Shown here piece by piece: positions 24,228 through 36,640 of a stretch of DNA of 64,000 nt; position 1 is the first letter of the stretch, and each line of letters opens with the position of its first letter. The stretch is from Ochotona curzoniae. Taxonomy: Eukaryota > Chordata > Mammalia > Lagomorpha > Ochotonidae. Both the position numbers and the translations under genes were made by a program. The notes below the pieces were generated by a model. That model saw only the letters and a program-made list of their open reading frames with translations. It was not told the DNA's origin and did not search any database. Location: positions 19,272,501 through 19,336,500 of the forward strand of contig NW_024467106.1 in the NCBI RefSeq assembly GCF_017591425.1, read 5' to 3'.

Positions 24228-24425
24228 AACAGTGCCAGGTATTTTTGCAAACATTGGCAGATGTTTACTCAGTCTTCATAATAGTCCTTTGGAATATTGT
24301 TCCATTCTAGAGATAAGGAAACTAAAGGCCCAGGAGGTTTAAATAACTTGCAAGGATCGTGCAGCTGATAGAGTGGGATATTATGAAACTGAGTTGTCTG
24401 GATTCAGAAGCTACAATCCAGTCAT
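24228..24425 (+). mobile_element. MIR (tRNA-derived ancient SINE)
   Basis: From cagtgccaggtatttttgca through tactcagtcttcataatag to agataaggaaactaaaggcc, aataacttgcaaggatcgtg and cagctgatagagtggg, it follows the full MIR order including the conserved core. A good match for an ancient element. Confidence 0.75.
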
Positions 24426-25555
24426 AGAAATAGAGAAGCAAAAGTGAAATAGACTCACAATTAAAAATGTAATTTCAAGTTCCTTGAAGTGTATATGTGA
24501 TCATTTTCAAGCTACAAAATGGTGGCTTTTAAAGCTTCAATCTAGTACTGAGAAGGAAAAATAAAATAGAATAAGTTATTTAAAACAGATATCAACACAT
24601 GTCTCAACCATACTCATATTTTTAAATTATAGTATAGTGATAGAAAAATCAGCAAGATCCTTAGCATGGTATAAAGGTTTTATTTAATTTGTCTATTCCT
24701 TTACTTCTTGATCTCAAAGCTGGACATCTTTGTGGTTCCCTCTAATTCTTCTATTTTTTTTAACTCCCCAAACCTTTGTTTATGCTGCTTCTGGTTCCCT
24801 TTGTCACGTTCTTATCTTTGTCAGGTTAGTGATTCCAACAGGCACAGCTTCCTTATTCACTTGGTATCACTCCTGCCTGCAGAGCCCTTAGTCAGCTCTC
24901 AAGAGCAAGAATTAAAGTCAGAGATTTTAACACCAGAAGCATACACGACTGAAAGCCTGTTATTGAAACCTAAGGCCACTGCATGTTTTTCTCATCTGCC
25001 TTGTGCACTGGAATAAAGGATTCCTAGCCTAAAGGCACGCAGTAAAAAAAATTTTAAATGAACTTGATTTATTTGAAAGAAAATATTTACATTTGGTTAA
25101 CCTTTGCCAACAACGAATTAAATACAGTGCATGATTGATTTGCTAGATTAGTCATTTTAAGATGGTAAATCATCACATCAGTTGTGAATAGCAAGTGAAC
25201 TCTTGTAAATCCGAGAAGATGCAGCTGTTCTGAATTCCCTCCGAAGGGAATTGAACAACACAGAGGACAGGACCATAGGCATCTTCAGGACACTGCTTCA
25301 TTGCAGACACTCACTCTGTCAGTGAGCTTGGAATGACTATTAGATCGAAGGTTATGTTCATGGCTGAGCAGGGCCAAGGCTGAAGCTTGCATATCTTGAA
25401 CTAAAGCTTCAGCTCTATTGATTTTCACAGAAAGGATAATACACTGTAGAAATAGAAGTACTCAAATGTTTATGTGGGTAGATCTTATTATATATGTAAA
25501 TATGTGTATAGAAACACTTGATCCCATCCTGTATACATACACACTTATACATATG

Positions 25556-25577
25556 CACACACACACACACACACACA
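25556..25577. repeat. (CA)11 microsatellite
   Basis: Uninterrupted CA dinucleotide run in the large SVEP1 intron. A T16 run follows at 25628-25643. Confidence 0.95.
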
Positions 25578-25627
25578 TTCTTTCTCTCTCACCTCTCTTT
25601 CCCTCTCTTTCCTGTCTTAATGCTGTA

Positions 25628-25643
25628 TTTTTTTTTTTTTTTT
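25628..25643. repeat. T16 homopolymer
   Basis: Sixteen T in a row, not attached to a recognised antisense SINE. Confidence 0.9.
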
Positions 25644-27010
25644 GGAAAGAGGGATGACAAAGACTCTAGAAATTCTTGAATTAAAACCAAAACATTTGGA
25701 AATCTTGTCTCTAAACAGAGAATAGCTGGGTTTTTTTCTTTAAAAAAAAATCCCCAGTGGTATCTAATAATTGATTTGCAAGCTGTGAGGAATTTGTACT
25801 GTGTATTTCTATTTGCTTTTTATGAGCGACCTTTGCTAGCATGTTGGTACCAGTGCCCATCAACTTAAGTAGAATTTGTAGCTGCTGCCTAGACTACTTC
25901 TAGTCTGCTTAGCTTTAAAATAGCAAGGCGAAAATCCAACTCTGACCAAGCATTTGCTCTTTTATCAAGATTCCATAGCAGAAAAATGTAGAAAATTAGA
26001 CAGCTGGTGTGAAGAATGACAAATTCTCAAAATCAGTGTATTGTCTTCTTTAGAAATACTCATCAAAATATATCCAGTAGCCTAAAATTGCTAAGATAAC
26101 AAATGTGACCAATTTCTTCTAATTAGCAAGATATTTTTCCATCGTCCATTCCCCAATCACATTATAGTGATTCCTTCCATTATCAAATAACGAGACAAGG
26201 GAAAATCTACTGAATCATGGGTCTTTAAACTTTTTGCTCATATAGCTCGCAAAACGTATTGAAAATCGGTACATCCCTCACTCATTTTTAGCGACCTTAT
26301 AAAATTTTTCAGTGGGATTAAAAATTGGAAACTCCCTCATGCTTCATTGACTCTTTAAAAAATTATATTAAAGTAAACCTATCTCTTCTAGTGCCCATTG
26401 CTAAGCAAGCACCTTTCTAATACAGAAATCATTTTGCATGATTTTTATTTTCTTGCTTCTGCTCTTCTGCCATGTATTGTATTCAAATACATGATGATGT
26501 CCTAAAGGATTTATTGGTTAAAGTGATATTTCTCTGCAACAGAATTTGTAGATATAAGTTGGAAGCAAGTTTTAATTGGGCTGCGTCAAAAAGTGTTACT
26601 TTGTTAGAGAGTAACACATTATCACATGTGTTTAATTTGTTGAATGTATACGTGTTGACATTACACATGAAAATACTATTGGGAATTGATCACTTAGGTG
26701 GATCATTAATTATTTCATATACCCATGGATTTTTATTATTCACTGCATCAGTTTCATTTCTTTTTAAAATTTTTATGAACTTTAATGCTGAAAACCTTCA
26801 TTTATATAATTGATGGAACTTGGAAGAAATAAGTTAAAGTTATGTCACTCAGTTCCTATAGTTCCTCCTGAGTTCAGTGCCAAAAATGTTCCCTGTCATC
26901 AAAATATTGTCATGAATGATCTATTAGCTGGCAATTTTGCTATCATTTTTCAATTTTGCTTAAGTCGAAGAATTGGAAAACTTTTAACTTGAAAAAAGAG
27001 TGGATTATTT

Positions 27011-27050
27011 GTTTTCTCTATTTCAGGAGTGTTTTCTCTATTTCAGGAGA
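27011..27050 (+). repeat. 20-bp tandem duplication with acceptor-like motif
   Basis: gttttctctatttcaggagt is followed at once by gttttctctatttcaggaga: two 20-bp copies differing only at the last base. Each contains a pyrimidine tract plus CAG, like a splice acceptor. Confidence 0.95.
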
Positions 27051-28004
27051 GTCCTTCAAAAACGCTGTGCTAGGACTTACATGAAAGCCACTTGTTTGTT
27101 TCAGTTATGCAGGAAGAGGCCTACTGGACAACACAGGGCCTATGATCAGGAAAACTTTCCTAAAGACCCTGATAGTGCATTGATTAAAAAGATTTCTAGA
27201 TAGTAGAATTTCTAATTGTCCTGAAGATGTTACACGTGGGGCAATGCATTCTAGAAAGGAGTTACAGTAGATCAGGACTTTAAAAAAAAAAATTGTGAAA
27301 AAGCAGTACTGGCAGCTTCTCAGGCACATCCATTTAGATGCAAATGAGTGTTGAAGTTCTGGTAAATGAATTTCTCAAAATGGCCTATGCATATACACAA
27401 GCCACATACTCAGTCTTTGCTATTTTCTGCATTTGAAGAAGGGGAGGCAATTTTAATGTCATTGAACTACCAGGAGCCTGAGCCTGCATGACCCTGTCTC
27501 TGACCGCAGAGTCCAGGCTGTGACTTGCAATACAGCCATTGCAGTGATGGCAAAGTTGTTATGCATCAGTGAAACAACCCAAAAACTGTCCTGCTGTTGT
27601 CTCCCAGGATATAGTCAAAATAAACAGTTGTTTCTAAGTAATAGTTAAGTATCCATGGGTATGCTTAGGTTTGACATTCACTAAATGTTAGGTGATTAAC
27701 ATATCTAGATGAGAGCCAGTGTTCACAGTTTCAAGATGGTAATTCCAGCTGCATGAAACATATAGTGACGTCTGTTTGTTGAAAGTGAGCATCATGCCAA
27801 ACACTGTGAAAACATGACAAGTGGTGGTGATGGCAATACACACTCGTGTGTACACTCACACACACACAGCAATACACACTCAAGCAGGAGTATACTATAT
27901 GAGGTCACTGCAAAAACACAAGGTGTGGAGCAATGGAGTTGAATGATAAATATTTTTTGATATAAAAATCTTTGAAAGCCATGCATAGCTTTCTTCTTTT
28001 TAAA

Positions 28005-28310
28005 AACATTAGTATAAAGAAGAAAGATTTCGTGTTTTCCATAGATACAGTTTCCAAAAGATAGCCACCCATACTCATTTCACCATTCCCATTCCTCTCC
28101 CTCACTCCACTCTCTTAATTAGCTTTACAAAGACATCATTTTAATCTCCTATTCACAGGCTTAACTCACCACTAGCCTTAGTGCTCAACAAGCAGTAGCT
28201 AGGAAGAGCAAAGTTTCACAGGAGCATAAACAAGGGTGAAAAACAACAATCATTTCACATAATGTCACTTTCCATGAACATTTTAGATCACCTGTATAAG
28301 AAACTTAGTT
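28005..28310 (-). mobile_element. L1 3' UTR fragment, antisense
   Basis: The same block as 960-1260: gtttccatagatacag-like start, then ctcactccactctcttaatt, aggcttaactcaccactagc, gtgctcaacaagcagtag and gtgaaaaacaacaatcat. This is the lagomorph L1 3' UTR on the minus strand. No ORF2 sequence follows, so the element is severely 5'-truncated. Confidence 0.7.
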
Positions 28311-28819
28311 CTTATGCAACTAATTACTCATAGTTATTGCTAACAGTGACATGAGTCTTGTCATGAATACTGGTTATGTCATTCATTATGTTTTTCTGGG
28401 TAAATATTTTGCCTTCTGTGCAGCTCATATTCCCAGTCTTTCAAACAGCTATAACAATAGTAAGATTTTTATAAAATAACAGCAGTTATTAATAATAGTA
28501 TGATATTTATGAATAAGATGAGTTTAAAATCTTACTAAAATATTTGGACTATAGGAAATGCTTGATTAATGCAAATTATTATGCTCTATCAGTGGCATAT
28601 CTTTGCAAGGAGTGACTTTGATCTCTGTGGAACAATTGTCAATGTTTGGAGATATTTTGGGTTCTCACATTGTGAAGGAACTAGGAATATTTAATAGGTT
28701 GCAGCTGAGAAATGCTAGATACCTTACAGTAAACTACACAGTCCCTGACAGTTCAAAATACCAGTATTACTGAGGCTGAAAAGCCCTGTTTATGACAGTA
28801 TGGATAAACACATTAAAGG

Positions 28820-29058
28820 AATGAAAAGGTCCACATCCCATATTAGAGTGTGTGGTTCACGTCCTAGTTCTCCACTTCCAATCCAGTTTCCTGCGTCTTC
28901 ATACTCCGGGAGGAAGCAGGTGATAGGTCATGTAATTAGGTGGCTGCTTGCAGCCCAGCTTTAGCCTGGACTAGTCTTGGATGTAGCTGGCATGTGAAGA
29001 ATGAAACAGTGGATGGAAAATTTCTATCTCTCTGCCATTACCTTTCAAATAAAAATCA
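28820..29058 (+). mobile_element. C-SINE, partial, old
   Basis: Begins in the body near aggtccacatcccatattag. It continues with ctccacttccaatccagttt and gtgaagaatgaaacagtgga, and ends with tacctttcaaataaaaatca. The 5' tRNA-like head is missing or unrecognisable. Confidence 0.75.
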
Positions 29059-29129
29059 GAGTACATTTCATAAATCTGCCTAATATTTAAAAATAATACT
29101 GCATTTTCTCTTAACATTGAATGTATTTT

Positions 29130-29720
29130 TTCTGACATATAAGATTATATATATTTAGAAGGTACCACGTGACACTTTGATATATGTATAAATTATGTAA
29201 TGTCCAAATCAGTGTAAAAATTTATAAATTTTTGATGGCAAAACATTAAATCCTTTCTTCTTTTTTTCTGAAAAAAAATATATACAGTACATGGTTGTTA
29301 TCTGTAATTTCCCTGTTAGGCACAGCAGCAGACTTTCCTTCTCCTACTCAACTAAAGCTTAGGTCCATGAGTGAACTTTTCCCCATTCTTCACTCCATTT
29401 TCTGCTCACCAATCCATTCTCAATTTCTATAAGATCAACACTTCAGATCTCTTACATAACTGAGATCATGTGCTTGCCTTGACAGAAGCTCTTACCTAGT
29501 ATTGTTTGGGTCCATTCTTTCTTATGCAAATTACATGACTTCATCCTTTTTAATGAATTCATAGCTTATTGTGTATGTGTACATTTTGTTTACCTGCTTA
29601 TCAGGTTTCCATTTCTTAGAGCTGTTGTGAGTAGCGCTGCAATAACAGGAATGCATGGGAGCTACTTATGGCTGCACAGCCACTTCAGTCCATTTTTATA
29701 ACTTTATGTGTATGCATTTA
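29130..29720 (-). mobile_element. Old L1 3' end, antisense
   Basis: The segment gacactttgatatatgtata resembles an L1 3' UTR in antisense. cttacctagtattgtttggg and ttatgcaaattacatgactt, followed by gctgttgtgagtagcgctgc, resemble the start of the ORF2 C-terminal region. It is strongly diverged and belongs to an older L1 subfamily than the lagomorph-specific copies. Confidence 0.65.
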
Positions 29721-31389
29721 TATTCCATTTACCAGAGTATCCAATCCTTGTCTGTCTGACCAGTGTTTTGTTGGTCCTGCAGGCTTCACGACAAACTGAT
29801 TTGTCTTAAAAACTGGGCCTTTCATCCTTCTTTTCATAAATAGATCTCTGACACAGATATAGCTTTTTGGTATTCTTCTGTATACCTTCTCTCTGTTTAC
29901 ATTTATTACATAATCATAATTTTTGCTGAAGTGTTCTTCTCTCATAGTTTATTAATTCCTATAGAGGTCTACACTTCCCTTTTATAGCCTCTGTTACATG
30001 ACAGAAGGACTTGGACTAAATATTAAATCTTGCTGAATGAATGAATGACCAAATAATCAAAGCACGTTGCATATTTGGAAACTAGAATGCAGCATATGGA
30101 AACTCTGCTTGGTTCCCAACTTCCTAGGAATTTTCCATTCCTTCTTTGGAAAAGCAAAGGTGACCAAGTCTACTGACCCTAAGAAGCACTGGCTTAGTAT
30201 CAAAGTAGGCCATCTGGAAGGCCGAGTTCAACAATAGGAAGTGGATAATCAGACATTTATCTCTTTCATATTATCTGGTTACTGAGAATGCTGCCAATTT
30301 TATCCCCTAAAACCATGCTGTGAGTATATGTAAAACTACTTTACATGTATGATAGCTTTGAGTATTTTCATTTAAGTAACATTCAAGATAGAGCAGTCCA
30401 AAACATTGTGTATTTTTAACACATATGATAGCAACTCACAAACATGTAAGACAAATCATTAAAATTCTTTGTAGCATGATGTTAATTGTTGGAATTTTCC
30501 ATTAAAATTATCTTCTCTCATCTAATAAGGAGGTAGTTAGCTGAATATAAATCATGCACCGGAGAACAAGGTATAAGAAAAATTAAATATACTAAATATG
30601 AAATGCATAAGATAAAACAATAACACTAGCATGCCAAGAATATTGTATTTAATATTGTGAGCACAAAGGGAGTTGCTTTTTTTATTTGCATGCTATATCA
30701 AACTCACATGGACTGTTCAGTTAAACAAACTAAAAGCTATCATGAGTAGAATAGATTTGTCTGATACAGAATGAAAATTTAAAACCAGTAATGAATTTCT
30801 AATGAAAGAAAATTAATTTTTAAATATATCATAAAATCTCATTTATACTGGCAATACAAAAATAAATATTTCTTAAGATAATTAAATGAGAATTGTGCGA
30901 CCTTCACGTGGAGTTATATGCATCATAACGATTGTCGTTTCAGTTATGTAGTAACTTCCAACAAGTTCTGGTTCCTGTGTCAATGTGTCCATAAGGTAAC
31001 AGCCTTGTGAAAACATCCTTAGCCGTAAGCCAAAGCATGTCTCCGCAGTGTCTAGGACAGCTTTTCTACTTTGGATGCTTCAGAATACACCTTGAAATGT
31101 TGGCATCACTGTCATGTTTTTAAGCAATTTTTTTTCACTCACTTTCTCATTTCAGATAGTCATAGAGTTACATGCAGCTTTTGGAACTTATAATACAGAT
31201 TCTCTATTCTTTTCGTAGTTTTTCACAATGATTCCATCTTGAAAAACGGTAGTACACTATCACAACCTAATATCAGAAAATTTTCATTGACAGAAGGATT
31301 CCTCTCTTGGAGGCTCAGTTGCCTTCTCTCAACCCTCTCATAGCCTTTTTGATCTTTTGCACCATTAAGCTGGTCTCTATTACTGTAAT

Positions 31390-33840
31390 TTCTTCTTTAT
31401 AAGAATGTTATATACATGAAATCATGTAGACTGAGACTTGAGATTCACTTTTTTCATTTGGCGTAATTCTCTGCCAGATTGCTGTATGTATTAATAATCA
31501 TTCCATCACATAAATGGATGAAAGCTTAGCCATCTGCCTGTTGAAGGACACCTGGACTGCTTCCAGTTTGGGAATTTGATGAATAAGGCTACTATAAACA
31601 TTTGTGTTATGATTTTTGGAAGTGTAAAATTTTATTTTATTAGATTAAGTGTCATGTATGCATGATGAATTCATCGCATGCTTCATTTTAATGAAACTGC
31701 CCAAATATTTTCAAGAGTGACCTAACGATTTCACATTTCTATTAGAAATATAAGAATGATTCCGTTTCTCTGTACCCTTGCCAGGTTTTGTCACTATATT
31801 TAATTTTAGCCTTTCTGATAGGTGTGCTGTAATATGCAGTTTAGGTTTTAATTTGCATTTCCCCAGTGACCAATGATGTCGAGTGTCTTTTCATGTGCTT
31901 ATTTGCCATCTGTTTATTTTCTTCAGTGAGAATTCTCTTTATTTCTTTTGTCCATATTCTAATTGGTTTGTTTTCTTTTTTTTATGTTTAAGCTGTGCTG
32001 CTTGTATGTTTTATATACTGTCCCTCTGACTATGTGGCTTGTAAATATTTCCTTCCATTTGTAGCTTGTCTTTTTTATTCTGAGGGGATCTTTTACTGAG
32101 CACATGATTTTCATTTTGATGAAGTACATTTATCAAATTTTCTTTTCTTGGGGTCCTACATGTCCCCAAAGCTCTACTCATTTTTAAAATATCTGTTCTC
32201 TTTCTATTTTTCAGTTTGCATAGTTTCCATTGTTTATCTTTTAATTCATTGATTTTTTTTCCTTCTGTCCCTTTATCCTACCCTTTGTACTCATCCATTG
32301 AGGTTTTCATTTTGAATTTTTCCTCTTTAAATTTTTCATTTGCCTTTTTCTATAACTTTCTGCTTTTTCATTTGTTTTAAAGATAAATGGCCCCCATTGT
32401 AACCTTGGTTCATGACTGCTTGGAAAATATGTCAGATCAAACATCTTTTAAAGGTCTAATTGTTTTTATAAGAGGAAGAGTTACAGCAAAAAAGGAGAAA
32501 TAGAGAAAGTGAGAGAGATAAATCTTCCATCACCATTCACTTCCCAAATGGCTGTACTAGCCAGAGCTGGGCCAGGCTGAAGCAGGAACCTAGAAATCCA
32601 TCCTAGCCTCCTTTGTGGATACAGGCACCACAGGACTTGGGCCATCTTCCATTGCTTTGCTATACATATTAATGTGGAGCTGAATGGAAATGAAGCAGCT
32701 AGGACTCAACCTGGTGCTGATGTGGGTGCCTGCATCCATCGCAGGCAGGGACCTAAATCACTGCCCCACAGTGCCTTCCTCCAAGTTGGCCTCCTAACAG
32801 TATTTTTTCATTCAGTTTAAAATCTTTCTGATTATTGATATGACCGATTTCCAGCTGAAAACCTGGACATTTGCACGTTATGTCCTATGACTCTGTGTCA
32901 TTTGTGAACTTTGGTTTTAGCTGGCTTTCTAGGATCTCATTCCAATGGGCAACAAGGATGAGGAGCATGACCTTGTTTCTGCCGTCTGAAAATAGGAATC
33001 CAGGCTCCTCATTTCAAGTCCACTGATACTAGTGTTGAATAATCTTTGTTATTTCTGAGACATTCTGGTTCCCCACTAAGCCTATACTGATATCCTGGGT
33101 GGGAGCTGTAACATTACTTCATCGTTGCTCCCATATGTGTCCTCTGCTGAAACCACAGGGAGAGGGCCTTATTGCGTGTTAGTCCCATCTCTTCTACTAA
33201 GACTTCTCAGACAATACCCCAGTAAGGAGTGGGGCGAATCCATTGTTATTTCTGGGTGGCTAGTGGAAGTCAGATATAGTTTCCATCCCTGTTGCCATAG
33301 TTGGTGTTAAAGACTCATTTTCCAGATTGACCTTCTCTAACATCACTTCAGGTGTTAAGGTATTTCCTTGGAACCTTGCGAGAGCTCAGCTCTGGGCTCC
33401 CCACTTGGCTTGTGCTAGCGTGACTAAGATTGGGCCATATTTTTTTCTTTGTGATATTTGGCTGTGGTAGAAGGAGCGCAGCTTTGTTATCTGTTGTCTT
33501 AACATGTTCTATCTTAGTGGGCTGTTCTTTTTCCTATCCTTGGCTAGAGAGAGTGCATTTTGTTTGTTGCTGTTTTGTTTTCCAATGCCTATAAGTTTTT
33601 GGAGTTGCCAACTTCTTCAATTCCAAGTCTAGGATATATAAGAGAAAAGAAACCCCCAAGAGACTCACACCAGGTCTGTTGTCCCATGGATCACAAGAGC
33701 TCTAGCTCTTCAGATTTTTACCTGGCTTCTTATGTGACTTTACATTTGAGTGTCACTATATGTTTAGATTATGTGTAATATTCACGATTTGTATTTATAC
33801 TTAGTAGAAAAATGAAGACATAGAACATCTGCTCCATCTT
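31390..33840 (-). mobile_element. Ancient L1 (L1M/HAL1-type) piece, antisense, interrupted
   Basis: 31390-32180 follows the antisense L1M ORF2 3' end: actgcttccagtttgggaat, tttgcatttccccagtgacc, ttttcatgtgcttatttgcc and tgtggcttgtaaatatttcc. 32800-33500 contains blocks like ttcattcagtttaaaatctt, tgaaaacctggacatttgca and ttttagctggctttctagga. I associate these with old L1/HAL1 sequence in the same orientation. A C-SINE interrupts it. The join of the two halves into one element is an inference. Confidence 0.6.
32446..32795 (-). mobile_element. C-SINE, antisense, inside old L1
   Basis: Antisense C-SINE landmarks: the T/A start, ccaaatggctgtactagcca and gagctgggccaggctgaagc, ending with the tRNA-like head as gggacctaaatcactgcccc. 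It interrupts the ancient L1 piece and is therefore younger than it. Confidence 0.8.
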
Positions 33841-34210
33841 CCTGGAAATAAATGCTCTTCATGTATAGTATATCCTCCATTGCAGTACTTTTTTCCACAT
33901 TGGTTGTGAATTTTTCCCATATGCTATACCCGATTATGACTTTTATTTCTGCTTAAACAAGAATGAAAATGAAAACACGATTAATGGCTAAACAATTTAG
34001 AAATCCATATAAAAACATACTTTGAAACAGCAAAAGTAATCACACAAAATTTCTTCTGAACTTTTCCTATGTAGAGGAATATGTGAGAAAATTTTACCAT
34101 ATGTTTGAGAGTTAAGTGTTATTATCCTCCAAATCTTTCTCCAACAGGTAGCCAAAGTTATCTTACTACATACCATAACTTAAAATGTTATCACTATTCC
34201 TGGTTTTGTC

Positions 34211-34227
34211 TGTGTGTGTGTGTGTGT
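34211..34227. repeat. (TG)8 microsatellite
   Basis: Short uninterrupted TG run in the large intron. Confidence 0.9.
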
Positions 34228-34566
34228 TTAGGATTAACTCCTACTTTTGAGCATGGTTTAGTTGACCTTCACATGTCTAACATTCTTGCCATCCTAGCCT
34301 CTTCTACACATGAACAAGAATGAGTTCCCACCCCCACCCTTTTTTTTTTCAAGCATCCCAAGTCCTTTACTGTCTGTAGATCAGTGTGTGTTGACCTCTC
34401 CATCTGAAATGTCGTCTTCTCTCCCTTCTATTTATGATCTGGCTTTGCCCCTGAAGCCATTTTGACTACCAAAGGTAATCTACCCTTGTCATGAGTCTAG
34501 AATATGGCTTTTTCATGTGTGGTTAAATAACATGAACCATTCCTTCTATTTAATTGCTTAACTGTA

Positions 34567-34865
34567 TGACTTGCAAGCAGGTGTTTAGTGCAACCATTAA
34601 GACGTTGTTTGGAATGCCTGCACCCATTTCAGAATGTGTTGGTTTGAGTCCTGACTCTGTTTGCAACTCCAGCTTCCTGCTAATGCATGCCCTCTGAAGC
34701 AATGAGTGATGGCTCAAGTACTTGAGCAACTGCCACCAACATGGGAGATCTAAACTTACTTTCAGGTTCAAGAATGGTAAATTTATTCATTATCTCTGAG
34801 TCTCTGTCTCTTCATCCCTCTTTTATCCTCTGTTCCTCTTCCTCTCTCCTGTCTGAAAAACATAA
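34567..34865 (+). mobile_element. C-SINE, old
   Basis: gcaagcaggtgtttagtgca, ctccagcttcctgctaatgc, tcaagtacttgagcaactgc and a CT-rich 3' part without a clear AATAAA tail. A diverged full-body copy. Confidence 0.75.
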
Positions 34866-36543
34866 GTTTTTTTGACCAGCAGAAAGGTTTAGAAGGAGTT
34901 TATCTTGTTATTTGATGTATTCTCATTGTTTTGTCATGTACTTTTTTATTTGTCTGAGGATCATAGGTTTAGTTTTACCACTTGGCTATACACACGATCA
35001 CCCATGCTGCAGCGATTGGAAAAGCAATTAGTTACATAACTCAGAGAAGGTCAGACAATGCAAGAGCCAATAATAATTTGTAAAATTTCATCCCATAGTC
35101 TATGTTTTTCACCACACCCTACTTTAATGGATGAAATTAAAGAGAAGTGGTGAAAGGATGAAATTTGATGTTTAAAGCATTTCAATTTCCAAAGTAGAAA
35201 TCCTGTGGTCTTATTTACACACATGTTATTCAGAAAGCGATCTAACCATTCTTATCTGGGTACACAAAAGAGAAAATTACTAGATGACTAGAGTACTTCA
35301 AGGCAGAGTAGGCCAGAACACACAGATCATCAAAATGAATGTGGTGCGAACTGCATCATTCTGAATCAGATCAAGTGCAAATCACTCAAACCTATCCATT
35401 GATCCCTTGGATTATTAGTATAGTATCATTTAGACATTGTGCAAGAATAGACTGTTATGCAATACTTGCCTTAAAGTGGTTTATTTTGATGCAGATCTAT
35501 AATTACTATGAACACATAAGAATATGTGTCATAAACCAAGAATTATGATTATTTCAGTATTAAACAACTGAGACCAAATTCCAGACTAGACTGCAGTGAT
35601 AGTCTTTGGCTAATGGATTATAATAAGACATTAAAAGTATCTGTGTACTAGACAGTAAATCATGGCTTCCCCAAGACCCTGAGTGACGGTTTACTAATCT
35701 GATCCTCTTTTCTGGCTCAGTGGCTCAACTCACAATCCATGCCTTAAAAGATTACACAGGATTTAAAAGTCAGCATGAAAATCCTGTTTTGCCTTGCTGC
35801 TGCAGTGGATACCTATTCTTACTGAACAGTGACAATTCCATTGTAGATGGTGATAATTTGGATATTGTTACTTCTATGGATGGAATTTTATCCCTGAAAG
35901 CCTTTAAAATTCCTTATAACACGTGGACACTTCTGTTGGACCCATTTATGGATTTATGGCCAAATCCCAGGAACGTAGCCCCCACTTGGCTCAAGATAGA
36001 CCCTTCTCACACTGAATTCTCAGGCCCTCATATTTAACTAGTGAGGAAACTGTAATTTTTTAAATTGTTATACCCATGGTAATGATCGTATAATGTTATA
36101 TAGTTTCAAACATGATGGGAGTATAAAATACTTCAACAATAGTTTCTTGAGTTTTGAAACTTAATATTATTTTATCTAAGGAAAAGTTTTAAGAAAAAAT
36201 TTTAAAACATGTTCAAAGAAAATGTATCTACAATTGTAAAAAACTGAACTTTGAGCATTAGAAGACGTTAACTTAATGATTTAATGCATGGCAAATTTTA
36301 TTCTCTTTGTTATAATGTTTGGAGAAATTACCTATTATTAGAAAGGAAACATATGCTTAAAGTAATTCTAAAACCCTCAGAGAGCCTCTCCTCAGAGTGC
36401 TTGCTGACAAAGATTTGATTATAAAATTTAAGATGATCTTACAATTTTTTACCCAGAGAGTTAACACCCAAAGACATTTAAGAATAGTTTCCAACAGAAA
36501 AGCTTTGGCTAAGTACTCTATGGTTGTGATGATCTATGTGGGA

Positions 36544-36640
36544 ATGTGTGTGTGTGTGTGTGTGTGTGTGCGTGCGCGCACGTGCACAGGCATGGGCATG
36601 CACACACACACAGACACACACACACACATGCATGTGCACA
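36544..36640. repeat. TG/CA palindromic alternating purine-pyrimidine tract
   Basis: A (TG)n run at 36545-36570 passes into the CG-rich core cgtgcgcgcacgtgcaca, then after a short break into CA runs up to 36640. Bases 36544-36588 alternate purine and pyrimidine without interruption. The TG and CA arms can pair. Confidence 0.95.

Noticed and set aside
26210..26350. Possible hAT-type DNA transposon end (aaactttttgctcatatag)
   Set aside because: Only a short loose match, with no opposing terminal inverted repeat or 8-bp target duplication.
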